A DNA stretch of 64,000 nucleotides from positions 124,001 to 188,000 of the forward strand of contig JAGSNX010000005.1 of the NCBI GenBank assembly GCA_018139225.1, given 5' to 3'. This document shows, piece by piece, positions 17,406 to 26,848 of the stretch. This DNA is from Microvirga sp. SRT01 (GTDB lineage: Bacteria; Pseudomonadota; Alphaproteobacteria; Sphingomonadales; Sphingomonadaceae). The position numbers were made by a program, and so were the translations under genes. A model generated the notes under the pieces. The model ran no database searches. It saw nothing but the letters and a program-made list of their open reading frames with translations, and was not told the origin of the DNA. The stretch's first letter is position 1, and every line of letters starts with the position of its first letter.

Positions 17406-19981
17406 GGATCGCGCCGGCCCTGACCGCCGCCGCGCTTCTCCTGTGTCCGACCGCCGCCTGGGCGGGGCCGAAAACGGTCACGCCGCTCGACGCCGGGTGG
17501 CAGGTGCGGATCGACCCCGCCGACGCGGCGGCCACGAAAGCGCATCCGAAGGCCGCCCGCTGGCTGAAGGCGACGGTGCCCGGCAGCGTGCAGCAGGACC
17601 TGATCGCCGCGCGCATCGCGCCCGACCCGTTCAAGGGTACGAACGAGGCCGCGATCCAGTGGGCGGGGCTGACCGACTGGCAGTACCGGCTGGTGCTGGA
17701 CGTGACGCCGGCGATGCTGGCGCGCGATCACCTCGATCTGGTGTTCGACGGGCTCGACACGTTCGCGACCGTGTCGGTCAACGGCCGGCCGCTGATCGCC
17801 GCCGACAACGCGCACCGGCGCTGGCGCGGCGACGCGAAACCGCTGCTGAAACCTGGTCGTAACGAGGTCACGGTCCGCATCGCCTCCCCGATCAAGCGGT
17901 TGCAGCCGATGGTGCTCGCGGAGAAGAACCCGCTGCCCGGCGAATATGATTCCGCATTCGGCGACGAGCCGAAGGGCAAGCAGACCTCCCCCTATCTGCG
18001 CAAACCCAAATATCATTACGGCTGGGACTGGGGCCCGCGCCTCGTCGCGATCGGCGTGTGGCGGCCGGTGCGGCTCGAAGCGTGGGACGATGCCCGCATC
18101 GAGGCGTTCCGCGTCGACCAGCAGGCTTTAAACGAAGCCGAGGCTCGGCTGGCCGCGACGTTCGACATCGTCGCCGATACACAAGCGACGACCGAGGTCC
18201 GCGCCACCGTCACCGGCCCGACCGGCACGCCCGTCACGGCGGCGCGCACCGTCACGCTGGTGCCCGGACTGAACGTCGTCACCGTGCCGCTGACCGTCGC
18301 GCACCCCGAGCGGTGGCAGCCGGTCGGGTACGGCGCACAGCCGATGTACCGCGTCGATGCGACGCTGGGGCAGGACGACACCGCCAGCCGCCGCATCGGC
18401 CTGCGCACGGTCGAGCTGATCCGGGGCGGCGGCGCGTTCGGCTTCCGCGTCAACGGCATCCCGATCTTCGCCAAGGGCGCGAACCTGATCCCTTTCGACA
18501 GCTTCCCCGCCCGCGTCACGCCCGCGTCGATGCGGCCCCTGCTTCAGGGCGCGCGCGACGCCAACATGAACATGCTGCGCATCTGGGGCGGCGGCTATTA
18601 TCTCGACGACGCCTTCTACGACATGGCCGACGCGATGGGCCTGATGATCTGGCAGGACTTCATGTTCGGCGGCAGCGTGACGCCGCCCGACGCCGCCTAC
18701 CGCGAGAACGTCAAGATCGAGGCGGAGGAGCAGGTCGCGCGCCTGTCCTCGCATCCGTCGATCGTGCTGTGGGCGGGCGGCAACGAGATCCTGTCTGGCT
18801 GGGAGAACTGGGGCGACCGCAAGGCGTTCAAGAAAGCCGTCGGTGCGGACGAGCAGGAGCGAATCGGCGCGAACATGGCCGTGCTGTTCGACCGCGTGCT
18901 GCGCGCGGCGGTGACCGCGAAGGCCCCGCAGACGCCGTATTGGGCGAATTCGCCATCGACCGACTATGACGGCCCTGTCGACACCGACGCGGCGGGCGAC
19001 CGGCATTTCTGGGACGTGTGGTCGGGATCGAAGCCGATCGAGCGCTATCTGGATAGTTGCCCGCGCTTCATGTCCGAATACGGGTTCCAGTCGATGCCCG
19101 ACCTGTCCACGATCCGCAATTTCGCGGGGAAGGGTTCGCTCGCCGCCGAAAGCCCGGTGATGAAGGCGCACCAGAAGTTCCTGGCCGGCGAGGGCAATGC
19201 CCGCCTGCAACTCTATCTCGACGCGCGACTGCGGCCGGCGAAGGATTTCGCCGACATGGTCTATCTGACGCAGGTCAATCAGGCGCAGGCGATCGAACTG
19301 GCGGCATTGCACCACCGCGCCTGCCGGCCGGTGACGATGGGGTCGCTCTACTGGCAGTTGAACGATGTCTGGCCGGCGATCTCGTGGGCCAGCATCGACT
19401 ATTCAGGGCGGTGGAAGCTGCTCAACTACGCCGCGCGCCGCTTCTTCGCACCGCAGGCGATCGTCGCGGAGAATGTGAACCGGGTCACGCGGGTGTCGCT
19501 GATCTCCGACCGGACGACACCGACGCCCGCGCGGTGGCGCATCACGGTGCGCGACATGGCCGGGGCGACACTATCGACGCGCGACGAAGCAGTGACGCTC
19601 GTGCCGCTTGCGGCCACATTGGTGGCGACGCTGGACGACACCGCGCTGTTCGGCACGGCAGCGCCGACCGCCAGCTATGCGGTCGCGGAACTGCTGGTGG
19701 GCGACAAGCCGGTCAGCCGGGCGATCGTCGAGCGCGCCCCGCCCAAGGACATGGCCTATCCCGCGCCCGGCCTGTCCACGCGTTTGAACGGGCGCGACGT
19801 GACGATCACCGCCACCGCACTGGCGCGTGCGGTGATGCTCGATTTCGGCGATGTCGCCGCGCAACCGTCCGACGACGGGTTCGACCTGTTGCCGGGGGAG
19901 AGCATCACCGTTGCGGTCGCCTCCGAGGCTTCGCCGGCGACGCTGGCCAAATCGCTGACATTGAGGACGCTGGCACGATGA
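17402..19981 (+). CDS. GH2 beta-mannosidase
   Basis: Exported exo-beta-mannosidase, 859 residues, normal for the eukaryote-like GH2 mannosidase branch. Signal peptide 1-21 (AAWAG). Sugar-binding jelly roll (FDGLDTFATVSVNG near 115), HYGWDWGPR near 205 and the catalytic barrel from about 345. The acid/base is Glu462 in LWAGGNEI and the nucleophile Glu559 in FMSEYGFQS. YWQLNDVWPAISWASIDYSG near 645 is characteristic of beta-mannosidases and not of beta-galactosidases. It is coupled by ATGA overlaps to both GH20 and GH3. In an N-glycan core it would cleave the Man-beta1,4-GlcNAc bond. Mannan or glucomannan fragments are an alternative substrate. Confidence 0.9.
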   Translation: MRIAPALTAAALLLCPTAAWAGPKTVTPLDAGWQVRIDPADAAATKAHPKAARWLKATVPGSVQQDLIAARIAPDPFKGTNEAAIQWAGLTDWQYRLVLDVTPAMLARDHLDLVFDGLDTFATVSVNGRPLIAADNAHRRWRGDAKPLLKPGRNEVTVRIASPIKRLQPMVLAEKNPLPGEYDSAFGDEPKGKQTSPYLRKPKYHYGWDWGPRLVAIGVWRPVRLEAWDDARIEAFRVDQQALNEAEARLAATFDIVADTQATTEVRATVTGPTGTPVTAARTVTLVPGLNVVTVPLTVAHPERWQPVGYGAQPMYRVDATLGQDDTASRRIGLRTVELIRGGGAFGFRVNGIPIFAKGANLIPFDSFPARVTPASMRPLLQGARDANMNMLRIWGGGYYLDDAFYDMADAMGLMIWQDFMFGGSVTPPDAAYRENVKIEAEEQVARLSSHPSIVLWAGGNEILSGWENWGDRKAFKKAVGADEQERIGANMAVLFDRVLRAAVTAKAPQTPYWANSPSTDYDGPVDTDAAGDRHFWDVWSGSKPIERYLDSCPRFMSEYGFQSMPDLSTIRNFAGKGSLAAESPVMKAHQKFLAGEGNARLQLYLDARLRPAKDFADMVYLTQVNQAQAIELAALHHRACRPVTMGSLYWQLNDVWPAISWASIDYSGRWKLLNYAARRFFAPQAIVAENVNRVTRVSLISDRTTPTPARWRITVRDMAGATLSTRDEAVTLVPLAATLVATLDDTALFGTAAPTASYAVAELLVGDKPVSRAIVERAPPKDMAYPAPGLSTRLNGRDVTITATALARAVMLDFGDVAAQPSDDGFDLLPGESITVAVASEASPATLAKSLTLRTLAR

Positions 19982-22509
19982 TCTGGCTATTGTTCGCGCA
20001 AGCTGTCTCGGGTTCGGGTGACCCCGTCACCGCATCGATCGCGACGATGTCGGTCGCCGAAAAGGCCGCGCAACTGCAAAGCAGCGCCCCCGCCGACGCG
20101 GAGGCCGGCCTGCCCCCCTACGACTGGTGGGGAGAGGGACTGCATGGCCTCGCGCGGAACGGCCACGCCACGGTGTTTCCGCAGGCGATCGGCATGGCCG
20201 CGACCTGGGACCCCGATCTCGTCCGGCGCATCGGCGACACCGTCGCGACCGAGGCGCGCGCGAAGTTCAACGCGCAACCCGTGGCGGCTCCACGCCGTAT
20301 CTACGAAGGGCTGACGATCTGGTCTCCCAACATCAATATCTTCCGCGATCCGCGCTGGGGGCGGGGGCAGGAGACGTATGGCGAGGACCCGTATCTGACG
20401 GGCACGCTCGGCGTCGCGTTCGTCACCGGCCTGCAAGGCCCCGATCCGCTCCACCCGAAGGTGATCGCCACGCCCAAGCATCTGGCGGTGCATAGCGGGC
20501 CGGAGGCGGGGCGCGACGGGTTCGACGTCGATCCCTCACCCCGCGATCTGGAAGCGACGTACCTGCCCGCGTTCCGCATGGCGGTGATCGACGGCAAGGC
20601 GCGGTCGTTGATGTGCGCGTACAACTCGATCCACGGCACCCCCGCCTGCGCGGACGGCGCGTTGTTGAACGATCGCATCCGCGGGGCGTGGGGGTTCAAG
20701 GGCTTCACCGTCTCGGACTGCGATGCGGTGGCGAACATCCACCTGTTCCACCACTACCGGCTGGACGGCGCGGCGGCGGCGGCGGCGGCAGTGCGCGGCG
20801 GCACCGACCTGAATTGCGGCAACGCGTATAGCGCGCTGCCCGCCGCGGTCGCGAGCGGGCTGGTCACCGAAGCCGAACTCGACACCGCGTTGACACGGGC
20901 GCTGACCGCGCGGCGCGATCTCGGCATCGCCTATGGCGCGAAGAGCCCGTGGTCACGGATCAAGCCGTCGCAGATCGGCACGCCGGCCCACCGCGCGCTG
21001 GCGCTGGAGGCGGCGCGCAAGGCGATCGTGCTGCTCCAGAACACAGGCGACCGGTTGCCGCTGGCGACCACGACGCGGCTGGCGGTGATCGGTGCGAATG
21101 CCGACGATCTCGGCGTGTTGCAGGGTAATTACCACGGCACCGCGACCGCGCCGGTGACCCCGCTGGAGGGTCTGCGCGCGCGTTTCGGCAACGTCGTCTA
21201 TGCCCAAGGATCGATCCTCGCGGACGGTGCGCCGGTGGTGGTGCCGGAGACGGCGCTGATCGGGCTGAAAGCGGAATACAGCGTCGATGGCCGCACCGTC
21301 GCGACACGCGCCGAGCGTCGCGTCGACCTCGACATCAACCGCGCCGCGCCGGTGCCGCAGATCCGCGGCGACCGGTTTGCCGCGCGCTGGACGGCGCGTT
21401 TCACGCCGCCGGGTCCGGGCACGTACAAGCTGGTCGTCGATGTTCCCGCATGCTGGAAATACTGCAAGTCGCACGATGCGGTGCGACTGTGGATCGGCGA
21501 TCGTCAGCTTGCCGCGGGCGAGGTCGCGAAGGGTCGTGTCGAGGTCGATTACGTCAGCAACGGCACGCCCGTGCCGTTGCGGCTGGAACTCGATCACGTC
21601 AGCGACGACGAAGGTATCCGCCTGATGTGGCTACCTCCCGCAGAGCCGTTGCTGGCGCAGGCGGTTGCCGCCGCCGAGTCCGCCGATGTCGCGGTCGTAT
21701 TCGCCGGCCTGTCCCCCGACCTAGAGGGTGAGGCGCTGCCGGTGCAGGTGCCCGGCTTCGTCGGCGGCGACCGAACTGATATCGCGCTGCCGTTCGCGCA
21801 GCAGCGCCTGCTCGCCGCGCTGAAGGCGACGGGCAAGCCGATCGTGCTCGTTCTCGCCAGCGGCAGTGCGGTGGCGGTCGATCCTGCGTCCGCCGACGCG
21901 ATCCTGACGATGTGGTATCCGGGCGAGGCGGGTGGCACCGCCGTCGCCGACACGCTGGCGGGCGTCAGCAATCCGTCCGGGCGGCTGCCCGTCACCGTGT
22001 ACGCGAAGACCAGCGACCTGCCCGCCTTCGTGGATTACGGGATGAAGGAGCGGACCTATCGCTACTTCACCGGCACGCCGCTCTGGGGCTTCGGCCACGG
22101 GCTAAGCTACACGCGCTTCGGCTATGACGGCGTCGCCGCGCCGGGCGTCGCGACGGGTGCGCCGATCACCGTCACCGCACGCGTCGCCAACACCGGTACG
22201 CGCGCTGGCGAGGAGGTGGTGCAGGCTTACTTGGTCCCGCCGCCGTCGGACGAGCCCGCGGGCTTCACCGATCCGGTGCTCCAGCGCCAGCTTGCCGCCT
22301 TCACGCGTGTGGCGCTGAAACCCGGCGAGACGAAGACGGTGTCGCTCCGGATCGATCCGCGGACGATGGGCAGCGTGTTCCGCGACGGCACCCGCCGCGT
22401 GCTGCCCGGCACCTATCGCCTGTGGGTCGGCGGCGGCCAGCCGGATGCGGCGGCGGGACGCTGGATCGATGTCGCGGTCACGGGATCGCCGCTCGACCTG
22501 CCGCAATGA
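19978..22509 (+). CDS. GH3 beta-xylosidase/beta-glucosidase-like enzyme with PA14 insert
   Basis: GH3 exo-glycosidase, 843 residues from an ATG that overlaps the GH2 stop (ATGA). The N-terminus (MIWLLFAQAVSGSG) is a short hydrophobic leader. The first domain carries KHLAVHSGPE, CAYNSIHGTPACAD and the nucleophile Asp247 in TVSDCDA; GTDLNCG follows. These variants are those of the bacterial GH3 xylosidase-like branch. A PA14-type lectin insert lies about 390-500 (RWTARFTPPGPGTYKLVVDV), then the second alpha/beta domain and a C-terminal fibronectin-III-like domain. The substrate is uncertain: beta-xylosyl (such as the beta1,2-xylose of plant N-glycans), beta-glucosyl or beta-GlcNAc linkages are possible. 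Confidence 0.88.
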   Translation: MIWLLFAQAVSGSGDPVTASIATMSVAEKAAQLQSSAPADAEAGLPPYDWWGEGLHGLARNGHATVFPQAIGMAATWDPDLVRRIGDTVATEARAKFNAQPVAAPRRIYEGLTIWSPNINIFRDPRWGRGQETYGEDPYLTGTLGVAFVTGLQGPDPLHPKVIATPKHLAVHSGPEAGRDGFDVDPSPRDLEATYLPAFRMAVIDGKARSLMCAYNSIHGTPACADGALLNDRIRGAWGFKGFTVSDCDAVANIHLFHHYRLDGAAAAAAAVRGGTDLNCGNAYSALPAAVASGLVTEAELDTALTRALTARRDLGIAYGAKSPWSRIKPSQIGTPAHRALALEAARKAIVLLQNTGDRLPLATTTRLAVIGANADDLGVLQGNYHGTATAPVTPLEGLRARFGNVVYAQGSILADGAPVVVPETALIGLKAEYSVDGRTVATRAERRVDLDINRAAPVPQIRGDRFAARWTARFTPPGPGTYKLVVDVPACWKYCKSHDAVRLWIGDRQLAAGEVAKGRVEVDYVSNGTPVPLRLELDHVSDDEGIRLMWLPPAEPLLAQAVAAAESADVAVVFAGLSPDLEGEALPVQVPGFVGGDRTDIALPFAQQRLLAALKATGKPIVLVLASGSAVAVDPASADAILTMWYPGEAGGTAVADTLAGVSNPSGRLPVTVYAKTSDLPAFVDYGMKERTYRYFTGTPLWGFGHGLSYTRFGYDGVAAPGVATGAPITVTARVANTGTRAGEEVVQAYLVPPPSDEPAGFTDPVLQRQLAAFTRVALKPGETKTVSLRIDPRTMGSVFRDGTRRVLPGTYRLWVGGGQPDAAAGRWIDVAVTGSPLDLPQ

Positions 22510-22528
22510 CCCTTACCGGAGTAGCCGC

Positions 22529-24466
22529 ATGACCGAGTTTTCGCGCCGTACCCTGCTGGCATCCGGTCTGGTGTCGGGGCTGGCCAGTGCCGCGCCGGGC
22601 TTGGCCGCCGACGGCGCACCCGCAGCGTGGGGCGCGACGCCATCGCCGCGGCAATGGGCGTGGCACGGGCACGAGCAATACGCGTTCGTGCATTTCTCGA
22701 TCAACACCTTCACCGACAAGGAATGGGGCTATGGCGACGAAAGCCCGTCGCTGTTCGACCCGACCGATTTCGATCCGGATCAGATCGTCGCCGCGGCCAA
22801 GTCGGCGAACATGCGCGGCATCATCCTGACCGCGAAGCATCACGACGGCTTTTGCCTGTGGCCGACGATGCTGACCGACCACTGCATCCGCAACAGCCCG
22901 TACAAGCAGGGCAAGGGCGACATCGTCGGCGAGATGGAGCGCGCCGCGCGGCGTGCCGGGCTGATGTTCGGACTGTATCTGTCGCCCTGGGACCGGAATC
23001 ACCCGGAATATGGCCGCCCCGCCTATATCGACTATTACCGGAAGCAGGTGGTCGAGCTCTGCACCCGCTATGGCGAGCTGTTCGAATTCTGGTTCGACGG
23101 CGCGAACGGCGGTGACGGCTATTATGGCGGCGCGCGCGAGACCCGGACGATCGACGCGCCAAAATATTACGACTGGCCGTCGATCATCGCGCTCGTCCAC
23201 CAGCACCAGCCGATGGCGTGCACCTTCGATCCGCTCGGCTCCGACATCCGCTGGGTCGGGAACGAGGACGGGGTGGCGGGCGACCCATGCTGGCCGACCA
23301 TGCCCAATCACCCCTATGTGCAGACGGAGGGCAATGCCGGCGTGCGCGGGGGCGCGCTGTGGTGGCCGGCGGAGACCAACACGTCGATCCGGCCCGGCTG
23401 GTTCTATCACGCCGACGAGGACGCCAAGGTGAAGAGCCCCAAGCGGCTGCTCCGCTATTACGACGAGTCGGTGGGGCGCGGCACCAACATGCACCTGAAC
23501 CTGCCGCCCGACCGGCGCGGCCGGATTGCCGATCCCGATGTCGCCTCGCTCGCGTCGTTCGGTGCGGCGATGCGCGCGACGCTGGCGTCGAATCTGGCGG
23601 AGGGGGCGGTCGCGTCCGCCAGCGCCACGCGCGGTCCTGCGTTCGCCGCCGCGAACGTCCTCGACGACCGGCGCGACAGCTATTGGTCCAGTCCGGAGGG
23701 CGACACGACGCCGTCGCTGACGCTCGATCTGCCGCCGGGACGCAGCTTCGACCTGATCCGTATCCGCGAATATCTGCCGCTGGGGGTGCGGGTGACGCGG
23801 TTCGCGGTCGATGCGTTTACGGATGGCCGCTGGCAGACGCTGGCCGAACGAGCCTGCATCTCGGCGCAGCGGATCATCCGCCTCGATCGCCCGGTCAGTG
23901 CACGCCGTCTGCGCCTGCGCATCCTCGACGCCCCCGTCTGCCCGGCGATCAGCGAGATCGCGCTGTTCCGTCAGGTCGCGCCGCAGCCGGTCGCCGCTGC
24001 CCGGTCGAGCGACCGCACGATCCTGTCCCCCGCCGGCTGGTCGATCGTCGCCGCCTCCGCCCCCGGCGGCGAAGCACTGATCGACGACGACGCCGCGACG
24101 GTGTGGACGATCGATGCACCGACATCGACCTCTCCGGCCACCGTGACGATCGATCTCGCCCGTGCCGAAACGCTCGCCGGATTCAGCCTGACGCCGTCAC
24201 GCGCGCCGCCGAACGGCTCGGTCCCGCCGCGTGGCTACCGCGCGGACACCAGTGTCGACGGACGCGTGTGGCAGGCCGGCGCCAGCGGCGAGTTCGCCAA
24301 CATCGCCTACGCCCTCGCCACCCAGCGCATCGCCTTTGCCCAACCCCGCACGGCGCGCTTTCTGCGATTGCGCTTCGACGCACCCGCCGTGGCGGGCGCG
24401 ACCCGCGTCGCGGTGGCCGGGATCGGGGCGTTTACGACGCCGCAGGGTGCACCGCAGCCGCGGTAG
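22529..24466 (+). CDS. GH29 alpha-L-fucosidase with discoidin-like domains
   Basis: Exported alpha-L-fucosidase, 645 residues. The N-terminus SRRTLLASGLVSGLASA is a twin-arginine-like signal. The GH29 barrel covers about 35-350 with FVHFSINTFTDKEWG, TAKHHDGFCLWPT, and the nucleophile Asp190 in FEFWFDGANGG; ETNTSIRPGWFYH and GTNMHLNLPPDRRG are typical of the alpha1,3/1,4-type GH29-B branch. Two F5/8 (discoidin, CBM32-like) domains follow, about 365-490 and 510-640. The ATG at 22529 has GGAG seven bases upstream and lies 19 bp after the GH3 gene, so it is the last gene of the glycosidase operon. Released L-fucose could be handled by the mutarotase of the divergent operon. Confidence 0.9.
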   Translation: MTEFSRRTLLASGLVSGLASAAPGLAADGAPAAWGATPSPRQWAWHGHEQYAFVHFSINTFTDKEWGYGDESPSLFDPTDFDPDQIVAAAKSANMRGIILTAKHHDGFCLWPTMLTDHCIRNSPYKQGKGDIVGEMERAARRAGLMFGLYLSPWDRNHPEYGRPAYIDYYRKQVVELCTRYGELFEFWFDGANGGDGYYGGARETRTIDAPKYYDWPSIIALVHQHQPMACTFDPLGSDIRWVGNEDGVAGDPCWPTMPNHPYVQTEGNAGVRGGALWWPAETNTSIRPGWFYHADEDAKVKSPKRLLRYYDESVGRGTNMHLNLPPDRRGRIADPDVASLASFGAAMRATLASNLAEGAVASASATRGPAFAAANVLDDRRDSYWSSPEGDTTPSLTLDLPPGRSFDLIRIREYLPLGVRVTRFAVDAFTDGRWQTLAERACISAQRIIRLDRPVSARRLRLRILDAPVCPAISEIALFRQVAPQPVAAARSSDRTILSPAGWSIVAASAPGGEALIDDDAATVWTIDAPTSTSPATVTIDLARAETLAGFSLTPSRAPPNGSVPPRGYRADTSVDGRVWQAGASGEFANIAYALATQRIAFAQPRTARFLRLRFDAPAVAGATRVAVAGIGAFTTPQGAPQPR

Positions 24467-24541
24467 CGCTCCCGCTATTTTGCATTAATCCCGTCATGGC
24501 CGCAAAATACTTTCCGGTACAATTGTTTGCACGCCGCCTCG

Positions 24542-24569
24542 CCGGTCGTGACTTTGCCGTTACGACCGG
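24542..24569. promoter_or_regulatory. Inverted repeat ahead of the IclR gene (candidate operator)
   Basis: CCGGTCGT at 24542-24549 and its exact complement ACGACCGG at 24562-24569 are separated by 12 bases and end 13 bp before the IclR-type start codon. Position and symmetry suit an autoregulatory operator, but a short hairpin without regulatory role is equally possible. No T-run follows, so it is not a terminator. Confidence 0.4.
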
Positions 24570-24582
24570 TTAGCATCATCTC

Positions 24583-25428
24583 ATGACAGGCCAAAAATTG
24601 CCCGAGAACGAGGGAAAGTCTCCCACCTATTCAGCCCCCGCGTTGGAAAAGGGGCTCGACGTGGTCGAGCTGCTCGCGCGGGAGCCGTCCGGTCTTTCGA
24701 TCGGCGAAATGGCGGCGCGGCTGGGTCGCTCGATCAGCGAGCTGTTCCGAATCATCGTGGTGCTGGATCGGCGCGGCTGGTTGCAGAAAATTCCCGGTGG
24801 GGACCGCTACCGTGTGACGTACAAGGTGCTGGAGGTGGCCCACCACGCCACGCCGGCCCGCGAACTGACCCACGTCGCCGCACCCCTGATGCACGATCTG
24901 GCGGCGAAGATTCAGCAGTCGTGCCACATGGCGGTGATGAACGGCGACCACGGTTTGGTCGTGCTTCGCCACGAAAGTCCCGGGCCGACCGCGTTCGCCG
25001 TGCGGCTGGGTACGACGATCGACCTGCTGACCAGCTGTTCGGGCCATGTCCTGCTCGCCTTCGCCAGCCCGGAACGTCGCGAGGCGCTGATGTCGGCGCT
25101 ATCCGCCCCGGCGGGACTGGACGCCGAACTCGAAACGATCCGCGAACGTGGGTATGAGCGGCTGGCCAGTGCGCGCCTGTCCGCGGTGTGCGACGTCAGC
25201 TGCCCGATTTACGGCTTCGACGGCAAGGTCGTGGCGGCGCTGACCGTTCCCTATCTGGAGGCGATCGACCGCGACGGTCACGCCGATCTGGACGCCTCGC
25301 TGGCGGAACTGCAAAGCACCGCGGCCGCGATCTCGACCGCGCTCGGCTGGTACGACCGCTCCGACCAGCCGATCATGCCGACCCTGTCGGTCGCCACGCC
25401 GCCGCCACGCCGCCGCCGCGCCCCCTGA
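24583..25428 (+). CDS. IclR-family transcriptional regulator
   Basis: Regulator of 281 residues. The N-terminal winged helix (about 20-85) reads SAPALEKGLDVVELLAREPSG then GEMAARLGRSISELFRIIVVL and RGWLQK; the rest (about 95-265) is the IclR effector-binding domain with HMAVMNGDHGLVVLRHES, TSCSGHVLLAF and CPIYGFDGKVVAALTVPY. It follows the glycosidase operon in the same direction after 116 bp, so it may control that operon in response to a breakdown product, possibly fucose- or uronate-derived. This is inference from position. The tail after residue 268 (PPPRRRRAP) is low-complexity. Confidence 0.9.
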   Translation: MTGQKLPENEGKSPTYSAPALEKGLDVVELLAREPSGLSIGEMAARLGRSISELFRIIVVLDRRGWLQKIPGGDRYRVTYKVLEVAHHATPARELTHVAAPLMHDLAAKIQQSCHMAVMNGDHGLVVLRHESPGPTAFAVRLGTTIDLLTSCSGHVLLAFASPERREALMSALSAPAGLDAELETIRERGYERLASARLSAVCDVSCPIYGFDGKVVAALTVPYLEAIDRDGHADLDASLAELQSTAAAISTALGWYDRSDQPIMPTLSVATPPPRRRRAP

Positions 25429-25457
25429 TTGCGCCGGCCGGAGCGACGGACGGCACG

Positions 25458-26048
25458 ATGGGCGACCGCATCCTGATCCTGTACGGGTCCTACCGATCCG
25501 ATCGGCAGGGCATCAGGCTGGCGGACTATCTGGTCGCCAGCTTCACGGCGCGCGGCGCGGCGGTGGAGTTGATCGATGCGAAGGCGATCGACCTGCCGAT
25601 CCTCGATCGCATGTACAAGGAATATCCGGCGGGCGAGGCACCGCCGAAGCTGGCGGAACTGGCGGCGAAGATCCGGGCGGCCGATGCCTTCGTGTTCGTG
25701 ACCGGCGAATATAACTGGGGCGTCCAGCCCGGCCTGAAGAACCTGACCGACCATTTCCTCGAGGAATGGTTCTGGCGACCCGCCGCCATCGCCAGCTATT
25801 CCGCCGGCCGGTTCGCCGGCGCGCGGGCTGGACTGGCGTGGCACGGCACGCTGTCGGAAATGGGGATGGTCGTCATATCCAGTTCGCTGGCGGTCGGCGG
25901 CATCGGTCAGGCTTTCGACGCGGACGGTGCACCCGCAGGGTCGGGCGGCGCGGCGCTGGAACGCGCCTTCCCGCGCTTCGCCGACGATCTGGCGTGGTGG
26001 ACCGAGGCCGCACGGGAACAGCGCGCGAAACGACCGCCGCCGTATTGA
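25458..26048 (+). CDS. NADPH-dependent FMN reductase family protein
   Basis: Flavodoxin-fold oxidoreductase, 196 residues. The start ILILYGSYRSDRQGIRLADY carries the FMN-phosphate loop (GSYRSDR), and FVFVTGEYNWGVQPGLKNLTDHF is the conserved flavin-contact segment of the SsuE/ChrR/azoreductase-like group. It starts 29 bp after the IclR gene and may be co-transcribed with it; the ribosome-binding site is weak. The physiological substrate (quinone, azo compound, chromate or free flavin) cannot be told. An in-frame extension upstream would run into the IclR stop region and has no better start. Confidence 0.82.
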   Translation: MGDRILILYGSYRSDRQGIRLADYLVASFTARGAAVELIDAKAIDLPILDRMYKEYPAGEAPPKLAELAAKIRAADAFVFVTGEYNWGVQPGLKNLTDHFLEEWFWRPAAIASYSAGRFAGARAGLAWHGTLSEMGMVVISSSLAVGGIGQAFDADGAPAGSGGAALERAFPRFADDLAWWTEAAREQRAKRPPPY

Positions 26049-26191
26049 TGGTGGTGCGCGGCAGCCGCTCTCTCATGCCTGCCCGGCGGAAGCCGAGGCC
26101 AGTCGGGATGTCGGCGGCAATCAATTGAGAGCGACAGCCGAACGCGACTTCGGCCTTCGCCGGGGTGGTAGCTTGGCGACGGGCAGCCTCG

Positions 26192-26815
26192 CTATGCCGC
26201 CCCGCCCGAGCCCCCGGCATCCGCCCCCGTGACGTCGCCCAGCAAGTCCCGCGTCGCACTGATCCGCGCATTCTCCAGCAGCGCCGCCGCCCGTTCGTCG
26301 GGATAGGCGCGGGACAAGGCGACCGTGCCGACCATCTGCGCCAGCACCGATGCGGCGCGCGCATGCGCCACGACCGCCTTCAGCCCCAGCCGCTCGAGCA
26401 AATCCGCCACCCGACCGACCAGACGGTCGATCGCATCCGCGAACCGGGTCTGTGCGGCTTCCGGCAAGCGGTGGATCTGCCCCGCCAGGATCGGCACCGG
26501 ACACCCCTTGGCCAACGACCCACGGTGCAGCATCGACATATAGGCATCCACGAAGCGGCGCAGCGTCGCCGCCGGATCGTCGCCCTCGCCTTCCAGAAAC
26601 CGCCCGTACCGCTCGTCGAACATGTAGCGGACGGCTTCTCCCAAGAGGTCGTCCTTCGACTTGAAGTGCGCGTAGAAGCCGCCATGCGTCAGCCCGGCAC
26701 GGTTCATCACCGTCGCCACCGCCATCCGGTCCGCGCCTTCGATCCGGATCGCCTTCGCCGCCTCTTTCAGCACGCGCTCGCGGGTGCGGGCCTTGTGTTC
26801 GCTGTCATAGCGCAT
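26192..26815 (-). CDS. TetR-family regulator
   Basis: TetR/AcrR repressor of 207 residues. HTH at about 12-58: RTRERVLKEAAKAIRIEGADR, VATVMNRAGLTHGGFYAHFKSKDDLL. The GGFYAHFKSK form and the LAKGCPVPILAG segment are those of the TetR_C_16/YcdC-like group that often controls thioesterase or oxidoreductase genes. The ATG at 26815 is chosen for the AGGA seven bases upstream; earlier ATGs at 26842 and 26854 fall within or beside the putative operator and are less likely. The gene is divergent from the thioesterase gene, with a 77-bp shared control region holding a repeated palindrome. Confidence 0.87.
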   Translation of the reverse strand: MRYDSEHKARTRERVLKEAAKAIRIEGADRMAVATVMNRAGLTHGGFYAHFKSKDDLLGEAVRYMFDERYGRFLEGEGDDPAATLRRFVDAYMSMLHRGSLAKGCPVPILAGQIHRLPEAAQTRFADAIDRLVGRVADLLERLGLKAVVAHARAASVLAQMVGTVALSRAYPDERAAALLENARISATRDLLGDVTGADAGGSGGAA

Positions 26816-26848
26816 GCCGCATCCTATCCCCTCTTGTGACATGACGTC

